A DNA stretch of 64,000 nucleotides from Tethya wilhelma (GCA_964030475.1 CAXIPT010000040.1:99213-163212), one strand, 5' to 3'. Positions 1-12,105 are shown, counted from the stretch's first letter. A program made the numbers and translations. Notes: a model not told the origin generated them from the sequence alone.

Positions 1-744
1 GTGTACTAACGGGAGAGAAGCTAGCCATGGCTGACATAGCTGCATTCAAACGCTCATATCTCAGCAATAGAAGCAGCCCCACCCGTAAAATCACGTCTGC
101 AGCTCGCCAAGGTGTGCCCCTCCCATTTAGTGCAAAAAAATTTTTTTCGCGCGCGCGTTGCGTATTACTCTAAAACTGCCGATTACTACAAAAAAACTTT
201 GCTCGAAGTGGTCGGTTTTCCAAAATTCGGTCACATATACGAAATAGGTAATCAAGTATTAAAGTACAGTGCTGCAATCAGTCCTGGATGATATAAATGA
301 TACCACGAGTTCACTGAGTTCTTTTGATAGTAATGTTAGAGAAAAGATGCTTAGATATGCACTTTGCATTAATGATCATCTTGGTGAAGATTAGGCACAA
401 CTCTGCTAAACTTTTATAATCTCAAACTTACTAGAAACTCACAGAAATAATTACACTTACTGCATTGGCGCTTGATGGGGACAGGCCTATGGAATAGATT
501 TCAATAGGAGGTGTGGCTACCCCACCCTTTAGGTTGCCAAATAAATTACCGTATGACGTAATTTTGGTCAAGCAGACAGGGCATTATTATCGATCTGGTC
601 AAGAGGTCAAGACGCTTTTCTCAGTGCGGTAAAGGGGTCAAGGTCATATTTTGGACGGTCAAAATTTTTGACTGCGGTCACAAATGGTTCCATTGCAGGT
701 ATGAGAGTGACCACCCCTTGTTGAGGCAACTGAACATTACAATT

Positions 745-780
745 TGTGACCTGTCAAGGGAAAACCTGCCGGTTAGGAAA
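745..780 (+). repeat. 36-bp dispersed repeat, copy 1
   Basis: The 36 bp from tgtgacctg to ggttaggaaa recur exactly at 5807-5842 and diverge on both sides. The rest of 1-1100 holds no gene I can support. A stretch near 210-230 (gtcggttttccaaaattcgg) recurs near 11448-11467, so this flank is repeat-derived. Confidence 0.7.
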
Positions 781-1147
781 TTATCAGATTTGGAGTAAAC
801 TGCGGTTTTAGTTTAATTCGCGTTTTTGCGCGAATTTTTTTTTCCCGTACGGATGGGTTACTGCATGTCTAAGCAAGCTTCTTGCAAATTTTTAAGGGCG
901 GGGCTGCTTCTATTGCAGAGATATTGACTGCAAGGTCAGCCAGGTTCAGTTGCCAAGCGCTGTTTTACGGAAGATGCGTTGCTAGAGTGCTTATCAGATT
1001 TTTAAGAATATTGATGAGTACAGTAACTTTTTACAGCTGCTTTGAAAATTCAAATTTTCTCTAACTTGCAAAGTGATTTCTTTGTGCTCTGAGACTTACG
1101 ATGCAATCTGTTACTGATCGCCCAACCAAACGGTTGCAAAGGAAGAC

Positions 1148-1853
1148 TACTCAGTGTAGTTAAGGATGCCTCAAAAGTTAAGGAAAGTTAAGGACCTAAT
1201 TAAAAACAAACCCTTTCGTGTTTTAACTATACTCTTGCATTAGTAGACCAAACTTAGTGATTATCATATTATTATTGTATTTGACATAATTTATGAAAAT
1301 GAAAGTCAAATAATATTTGTGGGCGTGGCAACATCACCAAATACATACTTTTGAAAATGAGGATCACTAGCACTAATTGCAGAACATTAATTTTTTGCTC
1401 ACACATACATCTTAACTGTAAGATATCAGATCTGCCTGGAAATTTGGGTACCTACCGTTCGTTCGTAAGATATAAGCAATACGCATATATAATTAGGTGT
1501 GCAATATTTAGAAAAGGCCATATTTTGCTCCATATCTGCCAAACGATATTTCAGGGACCAAATTTCCAGGCAGATTCAATATCTTAATAATAAATACAAT
1601 ATTATTACAAAATATGAAAATAGTCCTAGTGATCCTCATTTTTGCTTAAAGGTATTACAATGTGGCCATGCTCCTGCCCCGCCCCCAATAGTCACATGAC
1701 ACCAAAACTTTAAAGTGTGGTGCATCAACAGCTATTTAATTAATACCCATTGTGTTTTGGGAAAAATATATAATATTTTTATCAAAATACATTCCATAAA
1801 ATCTGTACTTTTGCCCATTTTAAAAGTTAAGGCATCCTTAACTACACTGAGTA
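1148..1853. mobile_element. TA-flanked MITE inside exon 1
   Basis: About 22-bp terminal inverted repeats, CTCAGTGTAGTTAAGGATGC at the left and its complement at the right, are flanked by TA on both sides. This fits a Tc1/mariner-type non-autonomous element. A second inverted pair lies inside (atgaggatcactag near 1355 and ctagtgatcctcat near 1627), suggesting nesting. It carries no coding capacity. Joining the flanks with one TA puts exon 1 of the host gene back in frame. Confidence 0.8.
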
Positions 1854-2898
1854 ATGTTGCCCAAGCCACCACGGACCTAGTGGGAGAAGACTTCGACCTA
1901 TTCTCAGATCGTGATCAAAACAATCTACGCTGTCTAGTTGAGGATTACTTCTGTGGCAGCGACTCTGAATGTGATTCTGACTCTGATTCAGAATATAAGG
2001 AGATTATCAGCGCTAAACAAACCAATGAATGTTATAACGCCCACTCTCTCTCTACAGGTACTTGCTCCCCGCAGCGGATGGACCAAGAAACACTGTCGGT
2101 TACAAGTGCTGAGACTGATACAGTTGGCAATGAAGAGAGTTTTGATGAAGGTATTAATTTTATACTATGAATGTTCAAAATTTGAGATGCTATTAAACTT
2201 AAATTCACAGGAAATGAAGAATTTAACCTCTTTAGTGACTCAGACGACTCAGCTGATTTTGAAGATTCTGATGATGAAATAGCAGCACTAAACAGAAAAT
2301 TTCCATGTTACAATAAAATTTCAATACCAAAAGGTAAACAATTGTTAATTGAATGGGAGACACACAGGTTATAAGCAATTTTATTTTCATCAGAAGGAAA
2401 TGAGGATGTAGATACTATGGAGACACAGCCAACTGGAGGGGCAACTGATGACACTGCAATGGAGACAGAGAACACTCAAGTGCAGAGCAATTCACTGGCA
2501 TCTGTGACTGAATCCAATGTCGGAAAACCTACACAAAAAAATAAAGTGGCAGATTCTGATAGAGAAACAGCCCATACAAAAGAGGATGAAGAGTTGGATA
2601 AGTTTTTAGAAAAAGGATGCGGTTGTACTAAGAACAATGGAGATGCATGTAGTAAATACTTTGGTAGAGAGCATTACAAAGAGTATGCATTGTCATGTGC
2701 AGAACTATCCACTAAAGAGCTCGACATGATACTACTAGGCCAATGCAGTGCATTTTTGTTTGAATCTGACAATACACGCGCTCACTCTAGTACCTCAAGG
2801 AAGCTGCAGAGACTGGACTACTCCCATCACGGCCGGAAAATTTGCAAAACCACTTTCTTACAGCTCCATGGGATCGGTAAGGAAGAAATTTGTGAACC

Positions 2899-2918
2899 TG
2901 TGTGTGTGTGTGTGTGTA
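2899..2918. repeat. (TG)n microsatellite
   Basis: A short TG tract in intron 3 of the DUF7869-type gene. Confidence 0.9.
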
Positions 2919-3775
2919 CAATAGCAATTTCAATACCATTTAGGACGCTGGAGGCTCCGCAATGTGAGAGAGAGCTATGAGAAGTATGGTCTACAAGAGA
3001 GAATTCACGGGAACAAGGGACGTCTCCCAAAAAACACAACCTCAAAGAAAGACATCAAGTACATGGTGAAGTTCTTAAAGAAATATGCCAAAGAGAATGC
3101 TATGCTGCTGCCTGGGAGGATACCTGGACACAAAAGGGATGACCTTCAACTACTTCCATCAAGTACAACAAAAAAGGTTACTGTAATAATTATTAGTACA
3201 GAAATACTTACGTTAAAAGTTGTACAACTGTATAGATGGTTTGGGAGAAGTACTGCGAGTCATGCGATGCAGCTAACAGTCATGCAGTAAAACGGACAAC
3301 CTTTGTGACGTACTGGAAGACATTGGTCCCTCACATCACCAGAATGAAGCCCATGTCTGACCTCTGTTGGCAGTGCCAGAAAAACAGTGTTGCATTGATG
3401 CGAGCTGCTAACACATCTGAAAAAAACAAATCAGAAGTAAGGACATTATGTACCTGAGATGTTTTTATTCCATAATTCCATATTTTTTTATGATTACAGA
3501 CCGTAAAGGCTGCTTTTGAACACCTTGAACTAGCAACAAAGGAACGTTCACTGTATCGTGAACAATGCAGGGAGTGTAAAGTAGTACTTAGACGTACATT
3601 TACAGTTGATGAAAAATTTTCTCCTCCTTCACCACACTGCAGGTTACCACCACTGACCCACAAGATTAAGGTGCACATTTCATTTGACATGGCTCAACAG
3701 GTATAATCATCTAGAAATAGCTCCAATTTATGTCCATATAAACGGATTTTTATTCTCCACCATAGGTGCACTACC

Positions 3776-4608
3776 CAACTTGTTTGTTCTTATTTTTCCA
3801 TAATTCTACAAATCACATTTGAGTTGGTATGTGTGGCTGGCTAGCTACTGAGCTAGTAGTCTGGCAAGCCAGACTCACTGAGCCAGCGGCGGGCTGCTGA
3901 GCTGGTACTTGAAGTCACAACTTGTTGTGTAGCCTGCTTGATACTGAAGTGAAACACACATCTGAGTCATTTGGAGGCAGGAGCTGTATCATAAGATTTA
4001 CTTGCCTTTCTATATGTTATGATAATCAAAGTCCTGATTCATCTCTTAAGAAGAGCAAGAGCATCCAGCTATCACAAAATAGTTCCAGGCAACTTGGCAT
4101 TGAACTTGCATTTAATTCAAAATAACGCACACTTTTGTGTGTGGAAAGGGTTGTCAATTCCGAATTTTCTAGACGCTAATGAATATGCATGAGTGTAGAA
4201 ATTAATGGCTGCCATATGGAGGAGGCACTTTTCGCCTTGTATCTAGCTACTCAATGAGAGGCGCTAAAAACCGAAGGCAAAAGCGACTGTACCGGAAGAA
4301 ACTAAGTTCGTTCATTCAAGAATCAGCTTCTAAAAGTGAATAGTCTCTGAGAAAAGTTGAGCCAAGATAGAAAAAGAAGAAGAAGAATAAGAAGAAGATG
4401 GAGAAAATTGGAGGTTTGGCATGTTTGTGTTTGTTACTTAAGCGATGGTTTTAGGCCATGTTTTTGGGCTCATTAGAAAGAGAAAGAGCTAAATAGTAGC
4501 TTACGAAGCCTTTTAGTGCTAAGCGCTCAGAGTTATTCGTGTGAATATTTGTATTGCGCTAATGGGCCATCCGTGCCATTCCTGTGTACCCAGTACTACC
4601 GTACTGGG
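3776..4608 (+). mobile_element. Hairpin-tailed repeat (family B), copy 1
   Basis: About 830 bp shared with copies near 41519-42332 (+), 48250-48958 (-) and 59595-60006 (-). It starts with acttgtttgttct and carries a GAA-rich tract. It ends with an 8-bp stem and 4-nt loop, CCCAGTACTACCGTACTGGG (4589-4608), followed by AAT. No ORF and no terminal inverted repeats are visible. A 3' hairpin without TIRs recalls non-autonomous Helitrons, but I do not see the usual CTRR end, so the class is open. This copy abuts the truncated exon at 3777. Confidence 0.7.
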
Positions 4609-4716
4609 AATGATTATGATGTACAATTCATCAACATTAATAAACATATTTAGTGACTCAATATCTACAGAACAATGACAATATAGTTAGTTACGAGTTA
4701 TGGTAGTATAATGGTT

Positions 4717-5300
4717 TCAACAACTCCTCTTGCAATGTATGGAAAGGAATACGTTCTTTCTTTCGAAAATTTGTACAAGATGGGGATGAAGGTTCTTCGT
4801 GTCCAACATAATCTCCTCAGGTTTATCACCTAGAGCTAGATGCAATGTCCAAGCAATAGCAAAACAACTGCAATCCATACCATTAGTTTGTTGCTGTACT
4901 GTTGGAACTATGACCTCTTGTGTTGCTTTACCATACAATGCGTTAATCTGCGTCTGCAACTCAGTTGAAAGAGTTTTCCGAGGGAAGCTACCATACAAAA
5001 AAGACTTTACAATCCAAAGAGCAGGTAGTCACCCAATGCATTTTTTCTTCACCACAATATAGCATCTGTATGGTGCCATCTCCAGAAGCTTTAAATTCCT
5101 TTTCCTTTCTCATCTGGTTCAGTGTGTTCTGCAATCCTTTGATCTCCGGAAAATCTTTTCTATCTGTGCTGAGGCAGAATCGATGGGCCATTCAGTGATT
5201 TTAATAATGCGAAGTTCACTGTTCCCAATAATATCGTATGTGACTTGTAGCTCAGCAATCTTCTTTCTTGTCTTCCTTGTTGGGGCTCATATATCATCTC
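4717..5300 (-). pseudogene. Ulp1-like cysteine peptidase fragment
   Basis: The minus strand encodes the C-terminal catalytic part of a Ulp1/SENP-type (C48) cysteine peptidase. The catalytic His motif is read as KMHWVTTCSLD. The later segment QQQTNGMDCSCFAIAWTLHL carries the family's Q-x(n)-N-x-x-DC motif with the catalytic Cys. The two halves are in different frames. A run of Ts near 5000 appears to have gained one base, since dropping it would read VFLYGSFPRK across the join. Upstream, towards 5200-5300, the frame shifts at least once more. It is therefore a relic. Such domains occur in host deSUMOylases and as cargo of several DNA transposons; the context of repeats suggests the latter. Confidence 0.65.
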
Positions 5301-5618
5301 CTGTACAGTTAAATTAAATTAGATTAAGTATTAATGTAATATGTAGGGGGTATTGTATAAAATTAAACATACAATATATGTATTCTTTGGTATCTTAATC
5401 CTTTGAGCGCGGTGTTAAAAATTAAAAATTTCCCTCCCACACGGACGTTAAAATGGATCAGCTGATAGATTGCCACGAGGAAGAAAGAACGTTTTCAAAG
5501 TACACTTGTTGAGGAAAGTGCCCCGAAAACGCTTCAAGGGGAAGTAGAAAAGTGTCTACTACAAGCGCTTGACAATGCTGGCGAGACAGGATTTTTGTGA
5601 GATAAGTTTTGGCGAGAG

Positions 5619-5681
5619 TGATAAAGAGAGAGAGCGAGAGCGAAAGAGAGTGAGAGAGTATGTGTGTGTGTGAGAGAGAGA

Positions 5682-5711
<30 letters not shown>
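5619..5711. repeat. (AG)n/(TG)n compound microsatellite
   Basis: Alternating AG and TG tracts. Open frames across it are artefacts of the repeat. Confidence 0.9.
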
Positions 5712-5713
<2 letters not shown>

Positions 5714-5806
5714 CGCTACACTTACAACCCGTATTTGCACTTTTTTTAGGTGGAATGCTTCTCAGCACCATTAAGGACCGGGCCCATTAGGAAATGGGTT
5801 AAAAAA

Positions 5807-5842
5807 TGTGACCTGTCAAGGGAAAACCTGCCGGTTAGGAAA
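5807..5842 (+). repeat. 36-bp dispersed repeat, copy 2
   Basis: Exact match to 745-780. From 5843 to 7440 I see no supportable gene, only microsatellites. A possible exon-like stretch ending in a GT donor at about 6194 has a stop just upstream. Confidence 0.7.
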
Positions 5843-6631
5843 ATCTGCGAATTTTGAGTTAGCTATTCCACGTATATCTAGGCCTTCCTGGGAAGCGCAT
5901 ATCAAAATTTGGTAAGCATAGCTATAGTAGTTTTCCAGATACAGCTCTTGCAAGCAGCCCTGCCTCCACTCGTGGCTTCCTAGAAAAACGGTTGTAAAGT
6001 TGTTGCTATGCAAACTTTGGGCGGTCCGTATACTCTCCGTATCATAATTAAATCATGTACAGTACAAGTTTCCGTGTACTTGTGGTAGTATTCAATACCA
6101 CACTTGAATGCCACGTGGCCTCATTGATAGCAGTGTACGTGTGTGACCTAAGAAAGAAGACACGGAAGGTGGTGACTCTGAAGACTCTTATATAGGTAAG
6201 CGCTTACTGTTTGTAATGTGTAGAGTAGTTGTAGCTGGCTAGCGTTTATAATAGATGCTAGTTTATACACCATTTACTGAAGCTTGATAGGTTTATAGTG
6301 TACAGTGTTACGCATGGCTGTATTACGAGTGTGTGATTTGCCTGTTTGCGTATAGCTTTATTTTAGCAGCTTAACATAGAAATAATCTTGTTGTGTGTGG
6401 GTGAATTCAGCTCTCATTGGCACTCCCATAATTATCATGATCTTTCCACTCATACACACTCAGTAAGTCTGACGAAGTGTTCTCAGTCTGTTCTAAGGCA
6501 GTGCTCAGTTGTTGCTGAAACTAGGAGAATTCGAAGCTAACTGAAAATACATTTACTTCAAAATCTTCTCAGGAAAAAAGAGTAAGACCCTTGTACATCC
6601 ATACAAGACAATCAAGCGTAGGACACATCCT

Positions 6632-6639
6632 TACACACA

Positions 6640-6680
<41 letters not shown>
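6632..6680. repeat. (CA)n microsatellite
   Basis: A near-pure CA tract of about 50 bp. Confidence 0.95.
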
Positions 6681-6685
<5 letters not shown>

Positions 6686-7438
6686 TACACACGCACACAT
6701 CACATGCACACAGGGATTGAGAAGTGAGTGGGCCATGCAGAGAGTACTTCAAATGCAGGTGTTGGACTCCAGATGTAAGTCTTGTAGAGATATTTTGTAC
6801 ATATACAGTGATGGTAACTAATGTAGTCAGCTACACTGGTGTGTAATTTAATTACCAGGCCATTCTAGGTGACATTGAGTTTTCCTTGATAGTTCAGCTT
6901 GATCAAAATGTGAACTGTTTGTATACAGTGTACATGTGGCATGTCATCTTTGATGACACTCCTTTCAGCTAGGTTGTGACTGCATATTGTTTCCTTTTGT
7001 GTCATGAGTAGTATAATGGTACTGAGTAAGAACAGTATGCCCCTTGGGATAGTCAATTAACACTCCTTCTCTTATGGGCTGTTTTGGCAGTCGTGGAATG
7101 GCCTCTTACGATTTTTTCCCTCTCTCTCTAGCTCTCTCTTTCTGAGGGTGTTAATGCTGGTAGGGAGAGGAGAGAGGACCTCAACAATTGGAGGTAGATG
7201 CATTCAAGAAGAGAGTCTCACTAACAGTGAGTGTAGAGTTCACAGGCAAGAGTTAGGTGGGTGTTAATTGGAAAATTTCCAGCATCCATTAATTTTAGTT
7301 TACAAACTGAGCATCAAAGTTTGACTGAGTCAGTGAACATTGTGCCAACTCAGCAATGTAATTGATCTCCTGGCAGCTGTGTAAACACTACATGTAATGC
7401 ACTGTGAGTCTGTCCAGGAGAACCATAGACCTCACTTT

Positions 7439-7557
<119 letters not shown>

Positions 7558-7878
7558 CTGATACTGTATATAGCTAATGGAGAAAATGGCTTGGATTTCA
7601 CATTATTGTGAACTCTCAGAGAGAGATGCAAGCGAAACATGACTTCAGAACATTCTCTACAGTTGCCATGGTAATAAAGAAACTAGCTATTTATGCCCAT
7701 TATAAGTGGAATAGTAGTTTAATACACAGGGGATTTGGAAAGTATTAGAAGTTAACAAGCATTGGAATTTTAGAAACAGTGAACTGTAGTTAGTTGTGCA
7801 GTTTTAGACCATTTAAAGGTCACCTTTGCTTACTATGAAAAAGATACTCTTTTTGTGTGATGATAGACTCACTCTTGA

Positions 7879-7967
7879 TTAGGAAATAAGGATTTTGTTA
7901 GTTTTCTTTTTCTGAATATTTATAACTAATAGTGATAGTGTACCTGCACAGTGATCTTTAATTGATA

Positions 7968-8029
<62 letters not shown>

Positions 8030-8115
8030 TGTGTGCAAATGGCTTCCTTACTTACATGTCTTCGCTTTGAGCTGATGTCCTGAAGATTTCTGTTACTCTC
8101 AGTCTTGACAACTTT

Positions 8116-8152
<37 letters not shown>

Positions 8153-8663
8153 GCAAAGGCTTTAATTGATCTTTGTTGAGTAGCCTACTAGCCAGCCTCT
8201 CAGCTAGCTTCATTGAAGTGCAAGGGTGCCAGGCTGCTGCTGAAACTGAATTTCTTCTACCTAATTGCTGTATGTGGTCCCAAAATCCAACTGGCTGCTT
8301 GCTACAATATGTAGGAACTTTAGTATGATTGTGCATTAGTTGAATTGGCATACACACTCCATTGAGTTTTTTTTTAAGGTCACCTTTGCTAGCTGTGAAG
8401 AAAGAAATTGTGGACCAGTGACTTAGGAGGCATTTTATTTCCCTAAAAAGATATCTAGATTAAACAAATGAGAGCATTTTGCAGAGAAAAGAATGGTGAA
8501 AAATGTGCAGCGATTCAAATTACACCATCATTAGTTTCCATTTGTGAGCATATAAAAATTTATATAAGAGATTTTGTGTACAGTCAATGCTAGCACTGCG
8601 ATGGAGTGTAAATACACACACACACTCGCACACACATACACACACACACACACATACACACAT

Positions 8664-8698
<35 letters not shown>

Positions 8699-9687
8699 CA
8701 CACACACACACACACATGCACACATGCACACATGCACACACACACACACACACACACCATTACTGTTTGCCATTAATAAAGGTTAATAAGATAATAAAGC
8801 TTTATTTATTGTTTGGTTGGTTTCAGTAACTGTTCTTCTTTTTTCTGTATAAAAATTTAATTTTGTGTGAAACTTTTGCATGTAACATCACTGTTAACTC
8901 ACATACTAATCCTCTCTTTCCTCATTTTCTTTTTTTCCTTCCTTGTCACTGTAGAAGCAAAGGGCAATGAAACGATCAACAATTATTCATATCAAAGGCT
9001 TACCTGTCAATATGTAAAACTTCATAGCATGAAGAGGAAGGAGATGGTGGGGGGGACAAAGTTGGGGAGGATGGAGGAAGCAAGCGTGGGGACAATGGAG
9101 GAGGCAAGTTTGGGGAGGATGGAGGAGACATGGTTGGGGAGGATGGAGGAGGCACATGGGGAGAGTAGAGTGGGGGGCCAACAATGGGAGGGGGAAGTGG
9201 TGAGCCTGTGATGCTGCCATAGCGTGGGTCTGTTAGTTGAGTGCAGGAGAAAAATTGAATGTTGTACAATAATGTTTAGAAAAATACTTACCACAGAGAA
9301 AAAATTGTCGATAATCTAAGTGAAAAAATAAACAGCAAGCAGTTTTTAAAGAATGAACTTTTAATCTGCATGTAGTAGCTATTATAGCTCACCTTCAATC
9401 ATGTCTTTTAAATCTCCTGCTACGTGCCTATAGATAAGCAATAACTACAAATAATTATTAGTAATGAAATTATCTGGTAACTTACTGAACATGAGTAGCA
9501 AGCTGCAGAATATCGATCAGTTCTCTTTCTCTGTTTCAAATTGTAACCACTGATTTTAATAGTTTTTAAATTTTACTAATACTTACAGTCTCATTTTCTT
9601 TGCAGGTGGCAGTCTACAAAACCAAAAAATAGTTCATGCAAAGTTTAGGTTTAGGTATTTTGTGTACCTTTCAGAGCCTTCCGCCAT
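7879..9687 (-). CDS. Small proline-rich protein, 7 exons, 139 aa
   Basis: Exons in transcription order are 9668-9687, 9587-9613, 9486-9530, 9393-9427, 9004-9229, 8056-8089 and 7879-7911. Every border is GT-AG, the phases agree throughout, and the exons sum to 420 nt (139 codons plus stop), which is strong evidence for a real gene. The start is the only ATG in exon 1 (MAEGSE) and is followed by a basic patch (LPPAKKMRL). A helical segment (ERELIDILQLATHVQ, then HVAGDLKDMIED) comes next. The middle consists of tandem SPP-type units of about 8 aa (PPPSSPTMSPPSSPNL), built on a 24-bp DNA repeat. The tail is basic and ends KKKTNKILIS. No signal peptide or membrane segment is visible, so a nuclear or cytosolic protein is likely. 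I do not recognise the family. Microsatellites at 7971-8026 and 8117-8150 lie in its last introns. Confidence 0.7.
7971..8026. repeat. (CT)n microsatellite
   Basis: A pure CT tract in the last intron of the proline-rich gene. Confidence 0.95.
8117..8150. repeat. (CA)n microsatellite
   Basis: A pure CA tract just upstream, in the gene's sense, of exon 6 of the proline-rich gene. Confidence 0.95.
8613..8757. repeat. (CA)n microsatellite with CATG interruptions
   Basis: About 145 bp of CA with ATGCA interruptions. It is long enough to create spurious long ORFs on both strands. Confidence 0.95.
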
Positions 9688-10158
9688 TTTGCTGTTTCTT
9701 TTTTTTTTTTCAAAAATAATGGCAGCTGTCATGGCTACAATCTCATGTCGCACATGTGCATCATTTTTTACTACTGGCACGCCCAACCCGAATAATTATT
9801 TTTGCTCGATGCTCTCTTTGAATGTACGTAGTAATGGCGTTCAGTAGTAACAATTGTTGATAATAAAAATTATTACAATAATACATGAAATTGATATCAA
9901 AATGTACAAAAAATTTGCTAGGTTTTGTCTTTATCACTCTCGTTAGCACCAATAGTCATGGTAAACTATTGACCCCAGGATGCGGGACGTGGACCCCAGA
10001 GTGATGTAGCATCCCAAAAATGTTTGATACATGCCCTAGCATGATTTGGTCTTCAATAAACCTAAAGTGTGTGCTTGTTTATACTTGTAAACATTGTATA
10101 AATATCGATTGTCAAATACATATTATAATTATGTGATGACAAAGCAGAACTGTCAGTC

Positions 10159-11215
10159 TCATTTTTGCGGACAACTACGAACGTTGTGTCCTGTTTGCTT
10201 ACAATTTGAACATTTACGTTTCTTTCTAGGAGGCTCTACTACTGTCTCATTCTCACTGTCAACATCTGCACGTGAAGCTACAGCTGGTGGAACAGAACTG
10301 TTACTATCCTCGTAGTCTTCTGGCTTTGGACAAACAGCATCACGATGTTCCTCAGGCACAAACTCGCGAATCTTTTCGTACAAGTACACTTTTCTTTCTC
10401 GACTTAAACCTGGAGGGGTAATTTTTTCAGGCATGTTGTTATTTTGTGGCAAATTTTTTAGATCTTTGACCATTGTGACAGTTGTTTCTGTTGTGTCATC
10501 ACAGTACTCACGCGTGTGAACTTTCCCCTTTGATTCACTGTCAAATCTGAAGTGGTGGATCTTCTTTATCCCTTTGGTGGCTGTCTTCTTGTACAGAGGA
10601 TCAAAAAAGCTAGCCCAGTCATACATGGTAACAATAGTCTCACCCGATTGTGTTGCAACCAATTGAGCATGGTTTACATCTGCAGACTTCTCTGCTATGA
10701 TAGCAATGTTGTCAAGGCATCCAACAACAGACCTTCTGTATAGCCGCTTAAAAAGTCCAAAGCACCAATCTGGAGAAAATTTTGTGTGACCGACCAACAG
10801 GAATGACATGGTAATCTTGTTGTGACGGCCAGTAATTGTCCTCCATGATAAATACTGCATCATGTATCTGTGAGAGTAGTAGTTTTAAAGTTTGCATTAA
10901 TTTCACATTTATAACATACCTGTTCTTGTTCTGACCACTGCAGTTGTCGGCATGAATCACAAGTTCTACTTCACCATAGCCATGATTCTCTAGATAGTGA
11001 TGAAGCATACTGATTATACTGTTTGCTCCCTTACCTGTGGTAGCAGCCTCATCAATCAAGTAAATCATCTATATGTGTGTGTGTGTGTGCATGTGTGGTG
11101 TCCATGTGTGTGTGTGTGAGTGTACCATTTGTGGAACCCCTTCACAGCATACTCCAAATATAGCACATTTCCTAGGTGTCAAAAAGTAAATTGGTCCTGG
11201 CTGTTGTGGACTGTA
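10159..11215 (-). pseudogene. DUF7869-type gene, 3' half
   Basis: Three exons on the minus strand: 11126-11215 (and perhaps a little further), 10920-11068 and 10159-10867, with clean GT-AG borders and phases 0 and 2. Family landmarks are in order: QQPGPIYFLTPRK, FGVCCEGVPQM, LIDEAATTGKGANS, HADNCSGQNKNR, SFLLVGHTKFSPDWCFGLFK and HHFRF. The C-terminus carries a CCHC zinc knuckle, CSNCKQTGHNVRSC, then PQK and the stop. No stop or frameshift is seen. The spaced Asp/Glu-rich landmarks resemble an RNase H-like integrase or transposase core, but that assignment is inference. The exons start where the plus-strand half at 1101-3777 stops, so this is probably the other half of the same gene after an inversion. 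A (TG)n tract lies in its first intron (11072-11120). Confidence 0.75.
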
Positions 11216-11900
11216 TGATGCATGTTCTGATAGTTTCAAGCTATCTTCGTATGCATTTTGATGTCAATCTGAGCTTTACTTTGGAAGATATGAATAATTT
11301 TTTTCCTTAATAAGGATAGGCTGCCTTAACTTTCCTGAGTCTCCAAAACTATAGTGCCTAGCTGCTTCAAATTTGGAAAATAGCTAGCTGCAATGACGTA
11401 GATTACAATTCAAGCGCTATCTCAAAATTCGCATATTACTACATCTAGTCGGTTTTCCAAAATTCGGTTACAAATGATTATGAGTACTCGAGGTTACTAA
11501 CTGACAAGTAGGCTGGTACCACTGAATCTGGCTGTCAGTGTGTACAGTGTAGCTGTCCATTTAGCTGGGAACAAGGCTGTGTCTGTGAAGAAATGAGCAA
11601 CTAGCTATAGCTAGGCTGAGCTGACTGTAAGTGCATGGCAGTGCTGTCAAAGCAGCAACTTGAAAGACTTTTCGATGTGTAAGTGCGCGCGTCCAGCTCT
11701 TGGCTCTTTGTTTTTCGATTTTGCGTGCACGCGTGTAAATAAAAATACCTTAAGTCTGAGACCCGGATCTTTATAAATTTTTTTGGCTTTCGTGTTATTC
11801 GAGCAGCTTAGCTATTTCCGGTTTGGTCAACATCGTGCATGCATTACACTTCCTCAATGTTTCCCCGTTCAGGCTTGCCCCAATAACTAGGCTGACCACA
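11216..11900. repeat. Dispersed repeat family (diverged copy)
   Basis: From about 11690 to 11885 the sequence matches, with many substitutions, 25535-25720 and 32705-32880: a GTGTAAATA core, then taTTTCCgGTTTGGTCAA, then TTACACTTC and GGCTTGCCCCAAT. It is non-coding. The GGCTTGCCCC tail motif recurs near 34540 and 34720 and, inverted, near 57960. No clean termini are visible in this copy. Confidence 0.5.
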
Positions 11901-12105
11901 GCTCAATACATCTGTAGTAGCAGCAAGCTAGAATTTGCTAGGCTGCATGACACCTCTCAGTGGGCTGTGCTAGTCATAGGTCATGCATACATGTTTAGCT
12001 GTGCATGCTAGTTGGGTGCGCCGAAGCTTATGCACCTTGGTGCTTTTATTATGATTGGTTTTAGCTACACTAATCATACCAAGGAAGCAAAACGTTACCA
12101 GAAAT

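Larger units (their letters stand above)
1101..3777 (+). pseudogene. DUF7869-type gene, 5' half (broken)
   Basis: Seven exons with GT-AG borders and matching phases: 1101-2150 (interrupted by a MITE at 1148-1853), 2211-2333, 2394-2876, 2944-3176, 3236-3436, 3500-3700 and 3766-3777. The N-terminus is acidic and serine-rich (SDSECDSDSDSE). Then come a Cys-containing segment (GCGCTKNNGDAC), a basic region, a CxxC cluster (YCESCDAANSH, LCWQCQ) and a coiled segment with REQCRECK. The last readable residues, FDMAQQVHYP, are where proteins of this family lead into the QPGPIYFLTPRK segment. Here the reading stops because an unrelated repeat begins at 3778. Apart from the MITE no stop interrupts the exons, so the break is young. 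This family (Pfam DUF7869, from memory) is common in invertebrate genomes and is probably transposon-derived. The missing 3' half appears to be the minus-strand exons at 10159-11215. Confidence 0.75.

Noticed and set aside
5396..5520. piggyBac-like end (TTAATCCTTTGAGCGC) followed by a short ATG frame
   Set aside because: No matching right end with complementary terminal sequence was found, and the frame stops after about 20 codons.
6140..6195. Short acidic exon-like stretch ending at a gtaagc donor
   Set aside because: A stop lies a few codons upstream and no acceptor or partner exon could be found.
8520..8829. Cys-Val and His-Thr repeat proteins on both strands
   Set aside because: They are translations of (CA)n/(TG)n. 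The same applies to frames at 7350-7640, 7879-8151 (other frame), 29369-29653 and 39153-39607.
9662..9847. Plus-strand frame over the first exon of the proline-rich gene
   Set aside because: It is the complement of the start region of a minus-strand gene with seven phase-consistent exons and has no support of its own.
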